Of a stretch of DNA of 64,000 nt, positions 1 to 10,645 are shown in pieces; the first letter of the stretch is position 1, and each line of letters starts with the position of its first letter. The notes below the pieces were generated by a model. The model did no database searches and was not told the DNA's origin. It saw nothing but the letters and a program-made list of their open reading frames with translations. The stretch comes from Pseudomonadota bacterium. GTDB taxonomy: Bacteria > Pseudomonadota > Gammaproteobacteria > Halothiobacillales > Halothiobacillaceae. Position numbers and translations under genes: made by a program. The stretch spans positions 186,001 to 250,000 of the forward strand of contig JAJYYE010000010.1 in NCBI GenBank assembly GCA_021801265.1, given 5' to 3'.

Positions 1-1325
1 AAGAAACCGAAGCACGCATCGCCCAACTCGCGCATTTTGATGCCCTGACGGGCTTGCCTAATCGCATCTTGTTGCTGGAGCACGTTGACTATGCGCTCGT
101 CAGTGCACAACGTGATACAACGTCGCTAAGCCTGATGTTTATTGATCTCGATCACTTCAAAAACGTGAACGATGCCTTGGGGCATGCCATCGGCGATGAG
201 CTGCTGGTGAGTGCCGCCAACCGATTTTTAAGCCTGATCCGCCCCCAAGATACGCTCTCTCGGCAAGGGGGTGATGAATTCACGCTGATTATCCCCGAGT
301 GTAATGCCGATTCAGCCACGCGCATGGCGAATCGACTCATTGAGCAATTTAATCAACCCTTTGTGATCGGGCATCACGAGTTAAACATCACACTCTCTAT
401 CGGGATTGCAGTTTATCCCGATGATGGCGGCGATTTTGATAGCCTCTCGAAACACGCTGATATTGCCCTATACCGCGCAAAGGAATCGGGACGGAACGAT
501 TTTCGGTTTTTCACCACCGAGATGCAGATACATTCTGATCGTGTGATGCAAATTGACACGGCCCTGCGTAAAGCTTTGGCTAACCAGCAGCTTCATGTCG
601 TTTATCAACCGCAAGTTGATCTTAAAACCCAGAAAATCGTCGGGGCCGAGGCCTTGCTCCGCTGGCACCATCCCGAGTTGGGTATCATATCACCGGCTGA
701 GTTCATCCCTATTGCCGAGGAAAATGGCTTAATTCTCGCCCTCGGTGACTGGGTGTTGCGTACCGCGCTCATCACCGCGAAACCCTGGCTTCAAACTGCG
801 GGACCGGAGTTTGTGATTGCCGTCAATTTGTCAGCCGTGCAATTCCGTCAAGCCAACTTACCCGATTACGTCCTCAATGCGCTTAAGGAAGCGGATTTAC
901 CCGCGCAAAATCTCGAACTTGAGCTCACTGAGCGCTCGGCAATGAATGACCCCGAAGCGGCCATCCGCATCATTGATACCTTAAACCAATATGGCATCAA
1001 ACTCTCGATTGATGATTTTGGCACGGGATATTCATCGTTGAGTTATTTAAAACGGTTTAGGCTCTATAAACTCAAAATCGACCAATCGTTTGTACGTGAT
1101 ATGACGGACGATCCCGAAGATCGGGCGATAGTGAGCACCATTATCACGATGGCGCACAGCTTAGGCCTTATAACCATTGCTGAAGGCGTGGAAACCCAGG
1201 AGCAACTCGACCTGTTGCGCGCAATGGGTTGCGATGAATCCCAAGGTTACTTCACCGGCAAACCCATGAGCGCCGAGGCATTTACCGAATTACTGACCCA
1301 AAGCCAAAATATCAATTTGATTTAA
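1..1325 (+). CDS. GGDEF-EAL bifunctional c-di-GMP protein (5' truncated by window)
   Basis: The reading frame is open from base 3, so the gene begins upstream of the window. What is visible is a complete GGDEF domain followed by a complete EAL domain. The GGDEF domain begins at the DALTGLPNR motif, carries an intact GGDEF signature, and has an RPQD inhibitory (I) site five residues before it. This means a diguanylate cyclase that can be feedback inhibited. The EAL domain keeps EALLRW, ELTERS, DDFGTG, KIDQSF, AEGVET and QGYFTGKP, the residues expected of an active c-di-GMP phosphodiesterase. Both activities are therefore plausible, and which dominates cannot be read from sequence. The sensory N-terminus is outside the window. 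It is the first of three c-di-GMP genes in 5.8 kb. Downstream is a REP cluster and then a convergent EAL gene. Confidence 0.95.
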   Translation, partial: ETEARIAQLAHFDALTGLPNRILLLEHVDYALVSAQRDTTSLSLMFIDLDHFKNVNDALGHAIGDELLVSAANRFLSLIRPQDTLSRQGGDEFTLIIPECNADSATRMANRLIEQFNQPFVIGHHELNITLSIGIAVYPDDGGDFDSLSKHADIALYRAKESGRNDFRFFTTEMQIHSDRVMQIDTALRKALANQQLHVVYQPQVDLKTQKIVGAEALLRWHHPELGIISPAEFIPIAEENGLILALGDWVLRTALITAKPWLQTAGPEFVIAVNLSAVQFRQANLPDYVLNALKEADLPAQNLELELTERSAMNDPEAAIRIIDTLNQYGIKLSIDDFGTGYSSLSYLKRFRLYKLKIDQSFVRDMTDDPEDRAIVSTIITMAHSLGLITIAEGVETQEQLDLLRAMGCDESQGYFTGKPMSAEAFTELLTQSQNINLI

Positions 1326-1338
1326 TGGGAAACCGATT

Positions 1339-1603
1339 GTCGGAGATAAATCCTCTCCTGCTTAATATCTACCGCAGTACGGTAGGAGGAGTGTCAACCC
1401 CGACACAGTGCCCTCCGGTTTAATGCCCTGCCACGCGATATGGCATAATTTGCAGGAGGGAATTCATCCCCGACGATGCAGCCCCGAAGCACCCAAACCC
1501 GTGCGACACGGCGTTTTGATAGAGTTCATTGCGTTGGGCACCGTGTCGGGGTTAAAACCCCTCCGACAATTCGCATTTTTGGTCGAGGAGGATTCCCCCG
1601 ACA
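1339..1603. repeat. Cluster of five REP-type palindromic repeats
   Basis: Five imperfect copies of a roughly 22-nt sequence lie in this gap. Each has the form G(T/C)AGGAG...hairpin...CCCCGAC. Copies are at 1339-1361 (minus), 1382-1404 (plus), 1452-1474 (plus), 1545-1567 (nearly self-complementary, best read as minus) and 1582-1603 (plus). Each forms a short hairpin preceded by a GTAG-like head. That layout is known for REP sequences mobilised by RAYT (TnpA-REP) transposases in pseudomonads and xanthomonads. Copies 1 and 2 face opposite ways 20 nt apart, as in a REPIN/BIME. The cluster fills the gap between two convergent c-di-GMP genes and may also act in transcript termination. Confidence 0.8.
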
Positions 1604-1640
1604 CGACGCGCCATAAACGACCAAGATAGCCACCACCCGG

Positions 1641-3854
1641 TTAAGGAATCAAAAATTCCTCAATTGGCACAGGTTTAGCGACCCCATACCCTTGATGATA
1701 ATAAACCCCAATTTGCCGCAAAACTTCCATTTGCTGGGTATTCTCTACAAATTCAGCCACCGTAATCGTATTCATTTCGAACGCAATGGCCTGAATCGAT
1801 TCGACAATCGCACGGTCAATGCGAGATTCAGTAATATGCCGAATAAACTCACCATCGATTTTCAAATAATCGAAGGGAAAACGTTTCAAATAAGAAAAAG
1901 TGGATAAACCGGTACCAAAATCATCCAGCGAGATTTTGCACCCCATGGCTTTAATCGCCAGCACCGCTTGCCGGGCAGCCGTCGTATTCTCTATCACCAT
2001 GGTTTCGGTAATTTCGAAACAAATTTGCTCCGGGCGGCAACCCGATAATTCCAACGCAGCCGCAATTTCACGCGACAATTTAGGATTAACCAAGCTGGCG
2101 CCGGCGAGATTGATCGACACCTTGCTGATTTCAGCCACCCAGGGCGATTCCGATAATTGATGCATCGTGGTTTGCAGCACCCAGACATCAATCTGGGTCA
2201 TCAAGCCATAACGTTCGGCAATGGGTAAAAATATCGCAGGCGGCAAAATGTCGCCCGTAGGTTCGCGCCAGCGCAACAAGACTTCAAAGGCCTTTACATC
2301 GGGATGGCGGGTGTCTCGAATGGTTTGAGCAAATAAAATAAAACGGCCGCTCTGATCATCGCCATTCAAGGTTGCCCGCATTCGTTGCACCCACGAGCGT
2401 TCTTCAACCCGGTGATCAAGTAACCCGGCAAGGTCATCTTCCACATGCACGGGGTGATTACGATCGTTTAAGGATAATTGGCATCCGGCTAATACGGCCG
2501 AGGTAAGCAGCCCAATATCCTGGGTTTGTGCGCAGTTAAATACCGTTAAGCCCACGCGCAGATGACGCATAGCCACCCCACCAGCATTGCGTTCCGATTC
2601 AATACCTGCCCATAATTTCTGGGCAAGTTCTGCCCCCCGCAAGCCAACGGTGGCTGTCGTCAAACAGGCAATAAATAAACCCGGTCGAACCCGAGCAGCA
2701 GATAGCTCAATGCCTTGAGCATGAATAATATGACTGATTTTTTGCTCGACCCGATGACTATTTTCATGCCCCATCAGTGCGTCTATTGCTTCTAAATCGG
2801 GTAGGTGAATCCCAATCACGACCATGGGCTGCATTGAGCCAGACAGGTCTTTGGGCCATGACTCAATCTGCCTGGCCAAACCTAAATCATTGGGTAATCC
2901 TGTGAGTGGATCGGTATGTAAACGCTGTGCTAATTTTTGCTCGGATTGTCGATAACCCTGCACCATTTCGGCCACAATGACTGCGAGCAGTGCCGCCACG
3001 AACACCAAAGCCTGATCCCCCAGAAGCTGACTGGATTCCCAACCACCATGCGCATTAACCAGCCCATTTAACACGCTCCACAGCAGCACATACGCCGCAA
3101 TCAAAAACCGCGCCATCTTGATCGGCAAAGAATGCGCGGCAAGCACCACCATCACCAAGCCAATCAAGCTCGGGGCATTAAAATCAAGCGAAGCCCATCG
3201 CCGCAGCCCCGCCATCATGACCAGCGACAGCAAGGCGATGAGCGTCCATCCCAACAGCCAAGAATTCCGCCGAAGATCAGAAAAAAACCCACGCCACAAT
3301 GGGTTACAGCCCTCCTGCAGGCAAGCCATGACCAACGGAGTCAATGTCAGGAATGCAACCGCCTCGGCCAGCCAAAATAGGCCGATGGTTTGATCGTGTG
3401 CTGACCATAGGGGATTTTGCCAAACCCCGGCAAGTGTAATGACACTCGCCAACATCAAAGCAGCGAGCGGTAGGCCGAGCAATCGGCGGCCATAATGACT
3501 GTGCATGACGTGCTGCAAAAAATACCGAAAAAGGAATGCAGCAACCAAGCCGAAACCCAAAGCCGCCGTGCCAATCAGCGACAATATCAACGCGTGATCG
3601 ACCACCCACAGGTTCCACACCAGCACGGCAATTAACAGTGGAGCGATCACGCGATAACCCCAAATCAGCACAAACCCCACCGCAATCGCATCGGCAGGCC
3701 AAATGGGGTACACCGATTGATCTGGCATAAAAGAAAACAGGGTTTGCGTCACCCAGGCCGATACGAGCCAAAGTACGGCAACCCCAACACCACGAGCTAC
3801 TTGCTGGCGTAGCGAAACCCCAAGCGTATCAGCCGCTGAAACAAACAGATTCAT
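1641..3854 (-). CDS. MASE1 membrane sensor, degenerate GGDEF, EAL phosphodiesterase
   Basis: A membrane-bound c-di-GMP protein of 737 aa. The first roughly 300 residues hold about eight hydrophobic segments resembling a MASE1 integral membrane sensor. Next is a GGDEF-like domain starting at DPLTGLPN whose catalytic signature is lost (ARVRPGLF where GGDEF should be), so it should not make c-di-GMP. The C-terminal EAL domain has EVLLRW (EVL for EAL), ITET, DDFGTG, KIDGEF, AEFVE and QGYGVAKP, compatible with phosphodiesterase activity. I chose the ATG at 3854, preceded by GAGG at a workable distance. A longer frame reaches 4103 but would translate through REP palindromes. REP clusters flank the gene on both sides. 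Conclusion: probable phosphodiesterase with a non-catalytic GGDEF domain. Confidence 0.9.
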   Translation of the reverse strand: MNLFVSAADTLGVSLRQQVARGVGVAVLWLVSAWVTQTLFSFMPDQSVYPIWPADAIAVGFVLIWGYRVIAPLLIAVLVWNLWVVDHALILSLIGTAALGFGLVAAFLFRYFLQHVMHSHYGRRLLGLPLAALMLASVITLAGVWQNPLWSAHDQTIGLFWLAEAVAFLTLTPLVMACLQEGCNPLWRGFFSDLRRNSWLLGWTLIALLSLVMMAGLRRWASLDFNAPSLIGLVMVVLAAHSLPIKMARFLIAAYVLLWSVLNGLVNAHGGWESSQLLGDQALVFVAALLAVIVAEMVQGYRQSEQKLAQRLHTDPLTGLPNDLGLARQIESWPKDLSGSMQPMVVIGIHLPDLEAIDALMGHENSHRVEQKISHIIHAQGIELSAARVRPGLFIACLTTATVGLRGAELAQKLWAGIESERNAGGVAMRHLRVGLTVFNCAQTQDIGLLTSAVLAGCQLSLNDRNHPVHVEDDLAGLLDHRVEERSWVQRMRATLNGDDQSGRFILFAQTIRDTRHPDVKAFEVLLRWREPTGDILPPAIFLPIAERYGLMTQIDVWVLQTTMHQLSESPWVAEISKVSINLAGASLVNPKLSREIAAALELSGCRPEQICFEITETMVIENTTAARQAVLAIKAMGCKISLDDFGTGLSTFSYLKRFPFDYLKIDGEFIRHITESRIDRAIVESIQAIAFEMNTITVAEFVENTQQMEVLRQIGVYYHQGYGVAKPVPIEEFLIP

Positions 3855-3876
3855 CCCTAAGAAACCTCTGATTAAC

Positions 3877-4103
3877 CCCGAAAATGCTAATACTCCTACC
3901 CCCTCGGAGGGCCCGACAGAGTGGGGTTCTCCAATCCAAACACCCGTAGGAGGGGATTTATCCCCGACAGCAGAGTTAAATAAACCCAAACGCGCGGTGC
4001 CATCGTTTATCCGCCACCGCCGCTGGCACACAATGGTGCTCATCGCATGAGGCACAATCGCAAAGCTGACGTAAGCCCGCATCAGGGATAAATCCCCGCC
4101 CAC
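3877..4103. repeat. Second REP cluster upstream of the MASE1-EAL gene
   Basis: A well-preserved plus-strand REP is at 3946-3968 and a minus-strand copy at 4081-4103. Degenerate partial copies are at about 3877-3899 (minus, only the CTCCTAC end conserved) and 3902-3917 (plus). They match the 1339-1603 cluster in sequence and head-hairpin layout. Opposed orientation of the two good copies suggests a REPIN-like unit about 158 nt long. The cluster lies in the leader or promoter zone of the minus-strand EAL gene. Confidence 0.75.
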
Positions 4104-4465
4104 AAAGCATACACATCTATGCCAGCTCGTAACCCAGATAGGGCGTCACGGCATCTGGTGCAAGTATTTCAGCATCTGGGTTGCTGGCTGCGCCACGACC
4201 ATTGTATGCAAACTTGTGTAGCTACTTACGCCGCAAAGGGAGAAGGTTAGGACGGGAAATTTATTCATCCACGAGATAGATTCCAATCCCCAACCCGCCC
4301 CGAGTACAGGGCGGGCGCTTTTATTCAGATGTACCCCAAAATCCTGATACCGCCGCATCCAATCGAGAAGTTCTTCCAGCCGATGTTGCCCTGTGCCGAT
4401 AAGTCTACCAATGAAAAAACTTTTGATTACACTCTCATCGCGATCTTTGCTTACAATTGAGGCAA
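4104..4465. other. Intergenic gap with possible small RNA ending in a terminator
   Basis: I see no convincing protein gene here. The plus strand from about 4200 to 4323 ends in a strong terminator-like hairpin (4294-4323) that does not follow any plus-strand gene. Just before it is a stretch with several GGA trinucleotides (about 4228-4258). A small regulatory RNA is possible but unproven. Confidence 0.35.
4294..4323 (+). terminator. Orphan intrinsic terminator
   Basis: A CCCGCCC/GGGCGGG stem (4294-4300 with 4309-4315, 8-nt loop) is followed by CGCTTTTA. It sits upstream of the PAS-PAS-GGDEF gene and downstream of nothing on the plus strand. Confidence 0.55.
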
Positions 4466-5800
4466 ATGCCACATTGTCATTCGTTAATAAAACATCCACA
4501 CAAAAAGGCATCAGGGCATAACCGCTTGAGTATAAAAATCCTGGATCAGAGTCTGATCACTGCTCCGCCCGATATACTGGATCGTTTACCCGTGAGCATC
4601 ATCATTGTTGCCCAAGATAAATTTGTCTACGCGAACCCCGCCGCCATGCTGCTAATGCAGGCTAAAAAACCCGCCGATTTATTGGGTCACTCCATCAATG
4701 AGTTTCTGCACCCGCTGGATCAGCAACGCGTACTGGCGCGCGTTCGGCGGGCCGAACGCGATCAGTTTACCAATCCCGTCAGTGAATACCGAATTTACAC
4801 CTGTCAACGTGAGTTGCTGGTGGTGGGCATGATGAGCACCACCTACACCATCAATGGTACGGTCGGCTTACTGGGCGCATTCATGGATATGACCGAACGT
4901 TCAGCCCTGGAAAACCGACTACGTGAATCGGAAGAACACTTCCAGCGCATGATGAATACCATGCAGGATGTGTTTTATCGCACGGATGCTGCAGGTATCA
5001 CCCGCTACGTATGCCCTGCGGTGAAGCACGTTTTGGGGTACGAGGCGAGTGAGATCATCGGCAAATCGGCGGCCGAATTTTACCCTAATCCCGCCGATCG
5101 GGAACACTTAAAACAAACCATCCTCGCCCAGGGCTTTGTACGGGATTTTCCCGGCCAAATGCGGCGCAAGGATGGCAATATCATCGATATTTCGATTAGC
5201 AGCACCATTATCTTGGATGAAGAAGGTAAATATGCCGGCGTGGAAGGCATCTGGCGCGATATTACCGAACGCCGTAATCTGGAGCGTGAACTGGAACACC
5301 GGGCTGCCACGGATGAGCTCACGGGGATTTCGAATCGACGCACGGTCTTGGAGCAACTCAATCATGCGCACAAACGCTTTCTGCGTTTACACCAATCCTT
5401 AATTGTCTTTATTCTCGATTTGGATTTTTTCAAGCGTATCAATGATCAATTTGGCCATGTGGCCGGTGATCATCTGTTGAAATTATTCATCATGACCGTG
5501 CAACAACAAATCCGCGAAATTGATTTACTGGGTCGACTCGGTGGCGAAGAGTTTGTTGTCATTCTGGATGATACGCCCCAGGACAAGGCGACCCAGATTG
5601 GGCAGCGTATTTTGCAGGTGGTGCGGGCAACCGCATTTGATCTGGGCATGGATGAGCCCGTGCACATATCCGTCAGCATCGGTGCTACCTGTGCACTAAC
5701 GACGGATCACTCACTAACAACCCTACTTGAGCACGCCGACAAAGCCCTGTACACCGCAAAAGAACAGGGCCGGGATCAACTGTGTTGGTATTGCCCCTAA
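4466..5800 (+). CDS. PAS-PAS-GGDEF diguanylate cyclase
   Basis: A soluble sensor cyclase of 444 aa with no membrane segment. Two PAS domains (about residues 30-145 and 155-275, each ending in a PAC-like DMTER/DITER segment) precede a GGDEF domain. The cyclase keeps DELTGISNRR, the metal-binding DLDFFKRIND segment and GGEEF as catalytic signature, with an REID inhibitory site five residues upstream. It should therefore make c-di-GMP and be product inhibited. The ATG at 4466 has GAGG a short distance upstream; a TTG three codons earlier is possible but less likely. The signal sensed by the PAS domains is unknown. Together with the two preceding genes it forms a local c-di-GMP group with one probable synthase, one probable hydrolase and one bifunctional protein. 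Confidence 0.93.
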   Translation: MPHCHSLIKHPHKKASGHNRLSIKILDQSLITAPPDILDRLPVSIIIVAQDKFVYANPAAMLLMQAKKPADLLGHSINEFLHPLDQQRVLARVRRAERDQFTNPVSEYRIYTCQRELLVVGMMSTTYTINGTVGLLGAFMDMTERSALENRLRESEEHFQRMMNTMQDVFYRTDAAGITRYVCPAVKHVLGYEASEIIGKSAAEFYPNPADREHLKQTILAQGFVRDFPGQMRRKDGNIIDISISSTIILDEEGKYAGVEGIWRDITERRNLERELEHRAATDELTGISNRRTVLEQLNHAHKRFLRLHQSLIVFILDLDFFKRINDQFGHVAGDHLLKLFIMTVQQQIREIDLLGRLGGEEFVVILDDTPQDKATQIGQRILQVVRATAFDLGMDEPVHISVSIGATCALTTDHSLTTLLEHADKALYTAKEQGRDQLCWYCP

Positions 5801-5919
5801 CGCGCACAATGAGCGAGACCTCACCAGTCGTTTTGGCCTTTTGCTCGATTTCTTCGGCTCCGTGCCCGGCAATGCGCTTAACCCTGTACGAATTGACAAG
5901 GAATTGCATACCTGAAGGG

Positions 5920-5951
5920 TGGGTACGTACCCAAACATTCAGGAAGAATGT
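5920..5951. repeat. Perfect palindrome and adjacent stem-loop in the 5801-6033 gap
   Basis: A 14-nt perfect palindrome (TGGGTACGTACCCA, 5920-5933) is followed directly by a hairpin ACATTC/GAATGT with a 5-nt loop (5935-5951). There is no T-run, so it is not a clear terminator. It lies between two genes that converge on it, so it could be a weak bidirectional end signal or a protein site. The rest of the gap shows nothing I recognise, and no tRNA. Confidence 0.45.
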
Positions 5952-6033
5952 CTATTCTTGGCGTGGACTCAAACCGAAGCAGTATCAAAAATACCCGATG
6001 ACCCGCCCAATCAGCGGTAAAAGAATCATTCAA

Positions 6034-6618
6034 TTACAGATGTGACTCCAAGTCCTTCAAGATCAACTCAAGCGCTTGGCGTACTTGGACCAGGGGTTGG
6101 GTGCCGGGTAAAAAAACCAACGATTCCGAGGGATTGTGCTTGAGTTCAACCGGAGTCGACACCTCAGCCCTCCCCCCAAGAGGGGCGATCTCAGGGATCG
6201 AACCTGGCACTGATTTTCGCGCAAGCAGCGTGGGTTCAGGGATATTCTCTACGACATCGACAACAGAAGATGTCATGTGCCAATCCAATGTGGGTTCTAA
6301 CATACCCGCATTGCCGACGATAGAATCCGCTTTTAAAGAATTTTTGTGGGCCTGCACCAATTGCTGCCGTGCGCCCGCAATGGTAAACCCCTGATCGTAC
6401 AACAGCGTACGAATGAGCCGAATCAATTCAATATCATGACGTTGATAGTAGCGCCGATTACCTCGACGTTTTGTGGGCTTGAGCTGGGTAAATTCCTGCT
6501 CCCAATAGCGCAACACATGCGATTTAACATTACACAAACCACCCACTTCACCAATCGTGAAGTAGCGTTTATTGGGAATCGGCGGCAGCGGCGATTCAGG
6601 AAGCGACAGTGCCGTCAT
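6034..6618 (-). CDS. MerR-family transcriptional regulator downstream of ihfA
   Basis: A 194-aa DNA-binding protein with a MerR-type winged helix-turn-helix at about residues 18-90 ([31 protein letters not shown]). This is the family regularly encoded right after ihfA in gammaproteobacteria. The C-terminal half is proline and charge rich, contains no metal-binding cysteine set, and is poorly conserved in appearance, so the effector is unknown. The start overlaps the 3' end of ihfA by 23 nt, which argues for translational coupling and expression from the thrS-to-ihfA cluster. In this family the N-terminal domain is confident; the regulated genes are not known from sequence. Confidence 0.88.
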   Translation of the reverse strand: MTALSLPESPLPPIPNKRYFTIGEVGGLCNVKSHVLRYWEQEFTQLKPTKRRGNRRYYQRHDIELIRLIRTLLYDQGFTIAGARQQLVQAHKNSLKADSIVGNAGMLEPTLDWHMTSSVVDVVENIPEPTLLARKSVPGSIPEIAPLGGRAEVSTPVELKHNPSESLVFLPGTQPLVQVRQALELILKDLESHL

Positions 6619-6898
6619 AGGCCTCGACCATGGCCTTGAGTTTTTGCCCGGCCCGGAACGTCACCACGCGGCGCGCAGATACGGGAATCATTTCACCCGT
6701 ACGCGGGTTGCGGCCAGGGCGTTCGTTTTTATCACGCAGTTGAAAGTTGCCAAAACCAGAAAGTTTGATTTCTTCACCCGATTCGAGGGTGGCGCGCAAC
6801 TCTTCAAAGAAGATATCAACAAAATCCTTTGCTTCGCGTTTGTTTAACCCCAAATCAGTGTGGAGCTTTTCGACCATGTCGGCTTTAGTTAAGGCCAT
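6596..6898 (-). CDS. ihfA: Integration host factor subunit alpha
   Basis: A 100-aa nucleoid protein that with IhfB binds and sharply bends DNA at specific sites, acting in transcription, recombination and replication. The N-terminal helices are followed by the beta-arm segment [10 protein letters not shown], with the intercalating proline at residue 65, and the family motif IKLSGFGNF. Length matches the family. It lies 13 nt after pheT on the same strand and overlaps merR, the standard gammaproteobacterial order pheS-pheT-ihfA-merR. Its partner ihfB is in the same window at 21899-22204. Confidence 0.98.
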   Translation of the reverse strand: MALTKADMVEKLHTDLGLNKREAKDFVDIFFEELRATLESGEEIKLSGFGNFQLRDKNERPGRNPRTGEMIPVSARRVVTFRAGQKLKAMVEAYDGTVAS

Positions 6899-6911
6899 AA
6901 AATACCATCCT

Positions 6912-9338
6912 TCAGGTACGCAATTGAATATGATGCTGCGCTAGTTTAGCGCGTATGTTACTGATTATACCGATGATTTCATCATCCGTCAGGGTGCGTT
7001 CAAATTCCTGGAAAATAAGTTTGACTGCAACGCTTTCAAAACCGGGCTCAATGCCCGCGCCAACGTATCGGTCGAAAACCGAAACCGCATGCAAACAAGT
7101 CGGGCTATCGGCCTGAATCAGGGCCAACAACTCCGCCACAGAGAGGGTGGTTGGCTTCAGCAAGGCCAAATCACGCCGAATATGCGGGAAGCGGGAACGG
7201 GGCCGATTCGCAGGTAGCCGTCTCTTGTTCACAGCATGAAGATCAAGCGCCAGCACATAAATGGCACCGGTTAAATCCATGCGTTCCGCCACATCAGGAT
7301 GCAGCGCCCCTAACCAACCGCAGGCATGGCCGTTAATCAGTATTTCGGCACTTTGACCAGGATGTAAAGCTTTATGCCCCGCGCCTTCAAGAACACGGAA
7401 TGTCACCACGGGGCGTTCGTGAGCGGCACCCTGCGTGAGGGCAAATCCCAACTCCTGCAGTAACGCTTCACAGTCCCCTTTGAGATCAAAAAAATCAACA
7501 TTGACGGTCTTTTCCGCCCATTGCTCAGGCAATCTTGAACCACAAATCACTGCCGCCAACTGATCCGTTTCCTGCACCCCGTCCAAGTCTTTCTCAACCA
7601 GGCTGCCGGTAAATACCCGACCCAATTCAAACAGACGGACCCGGGTTTGCTGCCGATTTTGGTTATATTTTACGGCTTGTAACAAACCCGGCCACAGGCT
7701 TTGGCGCATGACGGCCATCTCACTGGAAATGGGGTTCGCCAGCGCAATGGACGGCGCGTCGTGGAATAAAACGGCTACGGCAGGATCAATGAAGCTGTAG
7801 GTAATCGCCTCGAAATAGCCCCGTTTGGCCATAAAATCAGCGATACGTGCCGAACTATTTTCGGTTTCTGGCCGCGTGCCAATCGTCAATGGTGCCCGAC
7901 CCATGGGCGCGCGGAATGCATCGAATCCCAGCAAGCGCGCGAGTTCTTCCAACAAATCTTCGGGAATCGATAAATCAAACCGATGACTGGGCGGTGTGAC
8001 CTGAAAAATGCCCACTCCCAGTTCCTTGATGACACAGCCCAGACGACTGAGGAATTTTTTTGCCAATTCAGGGGCGATTTCCAACCCCAAACGGCGGGTC
8101 GCCCAAGCCATATCCAATTCAATCACCTTGGCCACCAGCTCAGACGAGCTGCCCATGGCCGTAGCCACTGGACCGGCTTTACCGCCACAGATATCCAAAA
8201 TCAATGCCGTCGCACGGGCCAGCGCGCGCGCGGGCAAGGCCGGATCAACCCCACGCTCAAATCGGAATGACGCATCGGTGGATAATCCCAAACGGCGGGC
8301 CCGACTTGCAATCACTTCAGGCGTAAAATGCGCGGACTCCAACACAATCGCAGTCGTGGCCGCATGCACTGCCGAATCCAGGCCGCCGATGATCCCCGCA
8401 AGTGCAACTACCGCCTGTGAGTCCGCAATCACCAAGCAATCGGAATCGAGCAGAAGTTCTTGTTTATTCAAGGCCAATAAAGGCTCTTGAGATGTCGCAC
8501 GGCGCACCTGCAAATCCCCATTCAGTGTGGCGCGATCAAAGGCATGGAGCGGCTGACCCAATTCGAGCATCACGTAATTGCACACATCCACAATCGGTTC
8601 GATGCTTTTCACACCGGCCCGTCGCAAGCGCTCGGTCATCCAAAGCGGCGTTTTGCGTTGATTCAGAATATCCGTGATGACTTGTGTCAGATACGTGGGG
8701 CAATCGGATGTCGCATCAATCCGCGCGAGCTGCGTACCTACCGTGGCATCTAAAGCAGCCGCAAGGGTGTCCTGGTGTGTGATATCCAAATCGAATAAAG
8801 CGGAACAATCACGCGCCAAGCCCAAAACAGAAAGGGCATCGCCACGATTGGGTGTGATGCCCAATTCAATCACGGCATCATCTAATTGCAGCCAATCACG
8901 GATCGAGGTACCCAAAGGCGCATCAGCAGGCAATGCCCATAGGCCATCGACATCGCTCGGCAAACCCAATTCGGTGGCTGAACACAACATGCCTTCCGAG
9001 GCAATACCGCGCAATTGTGCCGATTGGATGACCAAACCACTCGGCAGCTCTGCGCCAATCTTCGCCAGCGGCACCCGCATCCCTGCCTGAACATTCGAAG
9101 CACCGCACACCACTTGAAAGATTGCGCCCCCATCACTCACGCGGGTGATTTTGAGTTTATCGGCTTCAGGATGGGGCTCTACAGCCTGGACTTCGACAAT
9201 TACCACACCTGAAAAATGCGGCGCAGCGGGTTCGATTGCGTCCACCTCAAGCCCCACCATGGTGAGGCGATGCCCCAGCCCGGCCGTATCAACGGGGGGA
9301 TTAATCCATTCACGCAACCAAGATTCAGAAAATCTCAT
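6912..9338 (-). CDS. pheT: Phenylalanyl-tRNA synthetase beta subunit
   Basis: The 808-aa large subunit of the alpha2-beta2 enzyme that charges tRNA-Phe. It shows the expected order: an EMAP-like tRNA-binding domain at about residues 40-150 ([10 protein letters not shown]), the B3/B4 editing domain around 200-370, the B5 domain near 400-475, the catalytic-like core, and a C-terminal ferredoxin-fold anticodon-binding domain from about 715. Length is close to the family's usual 790-800. It follows pheS by 44 nt and is followed by ihfA, so it is almost certainly co-transcribed with both. Nothing is missing or unusual. Confidence 0.98.
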   Translation of the reverse strand: MRFSESWLREWINPPVDTAGLGHRLTMVGLEVDAIEPAAPHFSGVVIVEVQAVEPHPEADKLKITRVSDGGAIFQVVCGASNVQAGMRVPLAKIGAELPSGLVIQSAQLRGIASEGMLCSATELGLPSDVDGLWALPADAPLGTSIRDWLQLDDAVIELGITPNRGDALSVLGLARDCSALFDLDITHQDTLAAALDATVGTQLARIDATSDCPTYLTQVITDILNQRKTPLWMTERLRRAGVKSIEPIVDVCNYVMLELGQPLHAFDRATLNGDLQVRRATSQEPLLALNKQELLLDSDCLVIADSQAVVALAGIIGGLDSAVHAATTAIVLESAHFTPEVIASRARRLGLSTDASFRFERGVDPALPARALARATALILDICGGKAGPVATAMGSSSELVAKVIELDMAWATRRLGLEIAPELAKKFLSRLGCVIKELGVGIFQVTPPSHRFDLSIPEDLLEELARLLGFDAFRAPMGRAPLTIGTRPETENSSARIADFMAKRGYFEAITYSFIDPAVAVLFHDAPSIALANPISSEMAVMRQSLWPGLLQAVKYNQNRQQTRVRLFELGRVFTGSLVEKDLDGVQETDQLAAVICGSRLPEQWAEKTVNVDFFDLKGDCEALLQELGFALTQGAAHERPVVTFRVLEGAGHKALHPGQSAEILINGHACGWLGALHPDVAERMDLTGAIYVLALDLHAVNKRRLPANRPRSRFPHIRRDLALLKPTTLSVAELLALIQADSPTCLHAVSVFDRYVGAGIEPGFESVAVKLIFQEFERTLTDDEIIGIISNIRAKLAQHHIQLRT

Positions 9339-9382
9339 AACACTCTCGCGATTTTAAGCGGTAAGGATAGACAGCGGTAATC

Positions 9383-10429
<1,047 letters not shown>

Positions 10430-10491
10430 TCATACCGTTCATTAATTGTGGTTATTTCCTGTGGAAATTTTCGTCATTCACATCGTGGGAA

Positions 10492-10554
10492 TATTTTGAT
10501 CAGCACAGCTAAATGGCCATACCATGACGCAAACCCCATGCACTGATCAAAATA
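10492..10554 (-). promoter_or_regulatory. Long inverted repeat in the pheS leader
   Basis: Two perfect 12-nt arms (10492-10503 and 10543-10554, built on TTTTGATCAG) enclose 39 nt between the rplT terminator and pheS. The arms could base-pair in the leader transcript or form a protein operator. E. coli controls pheST by a Phe-rich leader peptide in this gap. Here the only short frames (for example one of eight codons, MTKIFHRK) are not Phe rich, so classical attenuation is not supported. Confidence 0.5.
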
Positions 10555-10583
10555 CCAACACCCCAAACAAACCAATCTACATT

Positions 10584-10607
10584 AAAAAGGCGCTCAAATG
10601 AGCGCCT
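10584..10607 (-). terminator. Intrinsic terminator after rplT
   Basis: On the minus strand the stem AGGCGCTC/GAGCGCCT with loop ATTT is followed by a run of Ts. It is 38 nt after the rplT stop and separates infC-rpmI-rplT from pheST. Confidence 0.88.
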
Positions 10608-10645
10608 GATGATATCCAAATATCGTCAACTCAAGTGACAAAAAC

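Noticed and set aside
1339-1603. CRISPR array
   Set aside because: The repeats are imperfect, in both orientations and irregularly spaced, with no cas genes nearby. They fit REP elements.
1641-4103. 820-aa version of the MASE1-EAL protein
   Set aside because: The extra 83 residues are translated REP palindromes, and a better start with a ribosome binding site exists at 3854.
4146-4511. 121-codon minus-strand frame
   Set aside because: It overlaps the start of the PAS-PAS-GGDEF gene, has no family look, and covers the orphan terminator.
5801-6033. tRNA-Pro expected after merR as in some gammaproteobacteria
   Set aside because: No cloverleaf can be drawn on either strand. The only tRNA-Pro found is at 52799.
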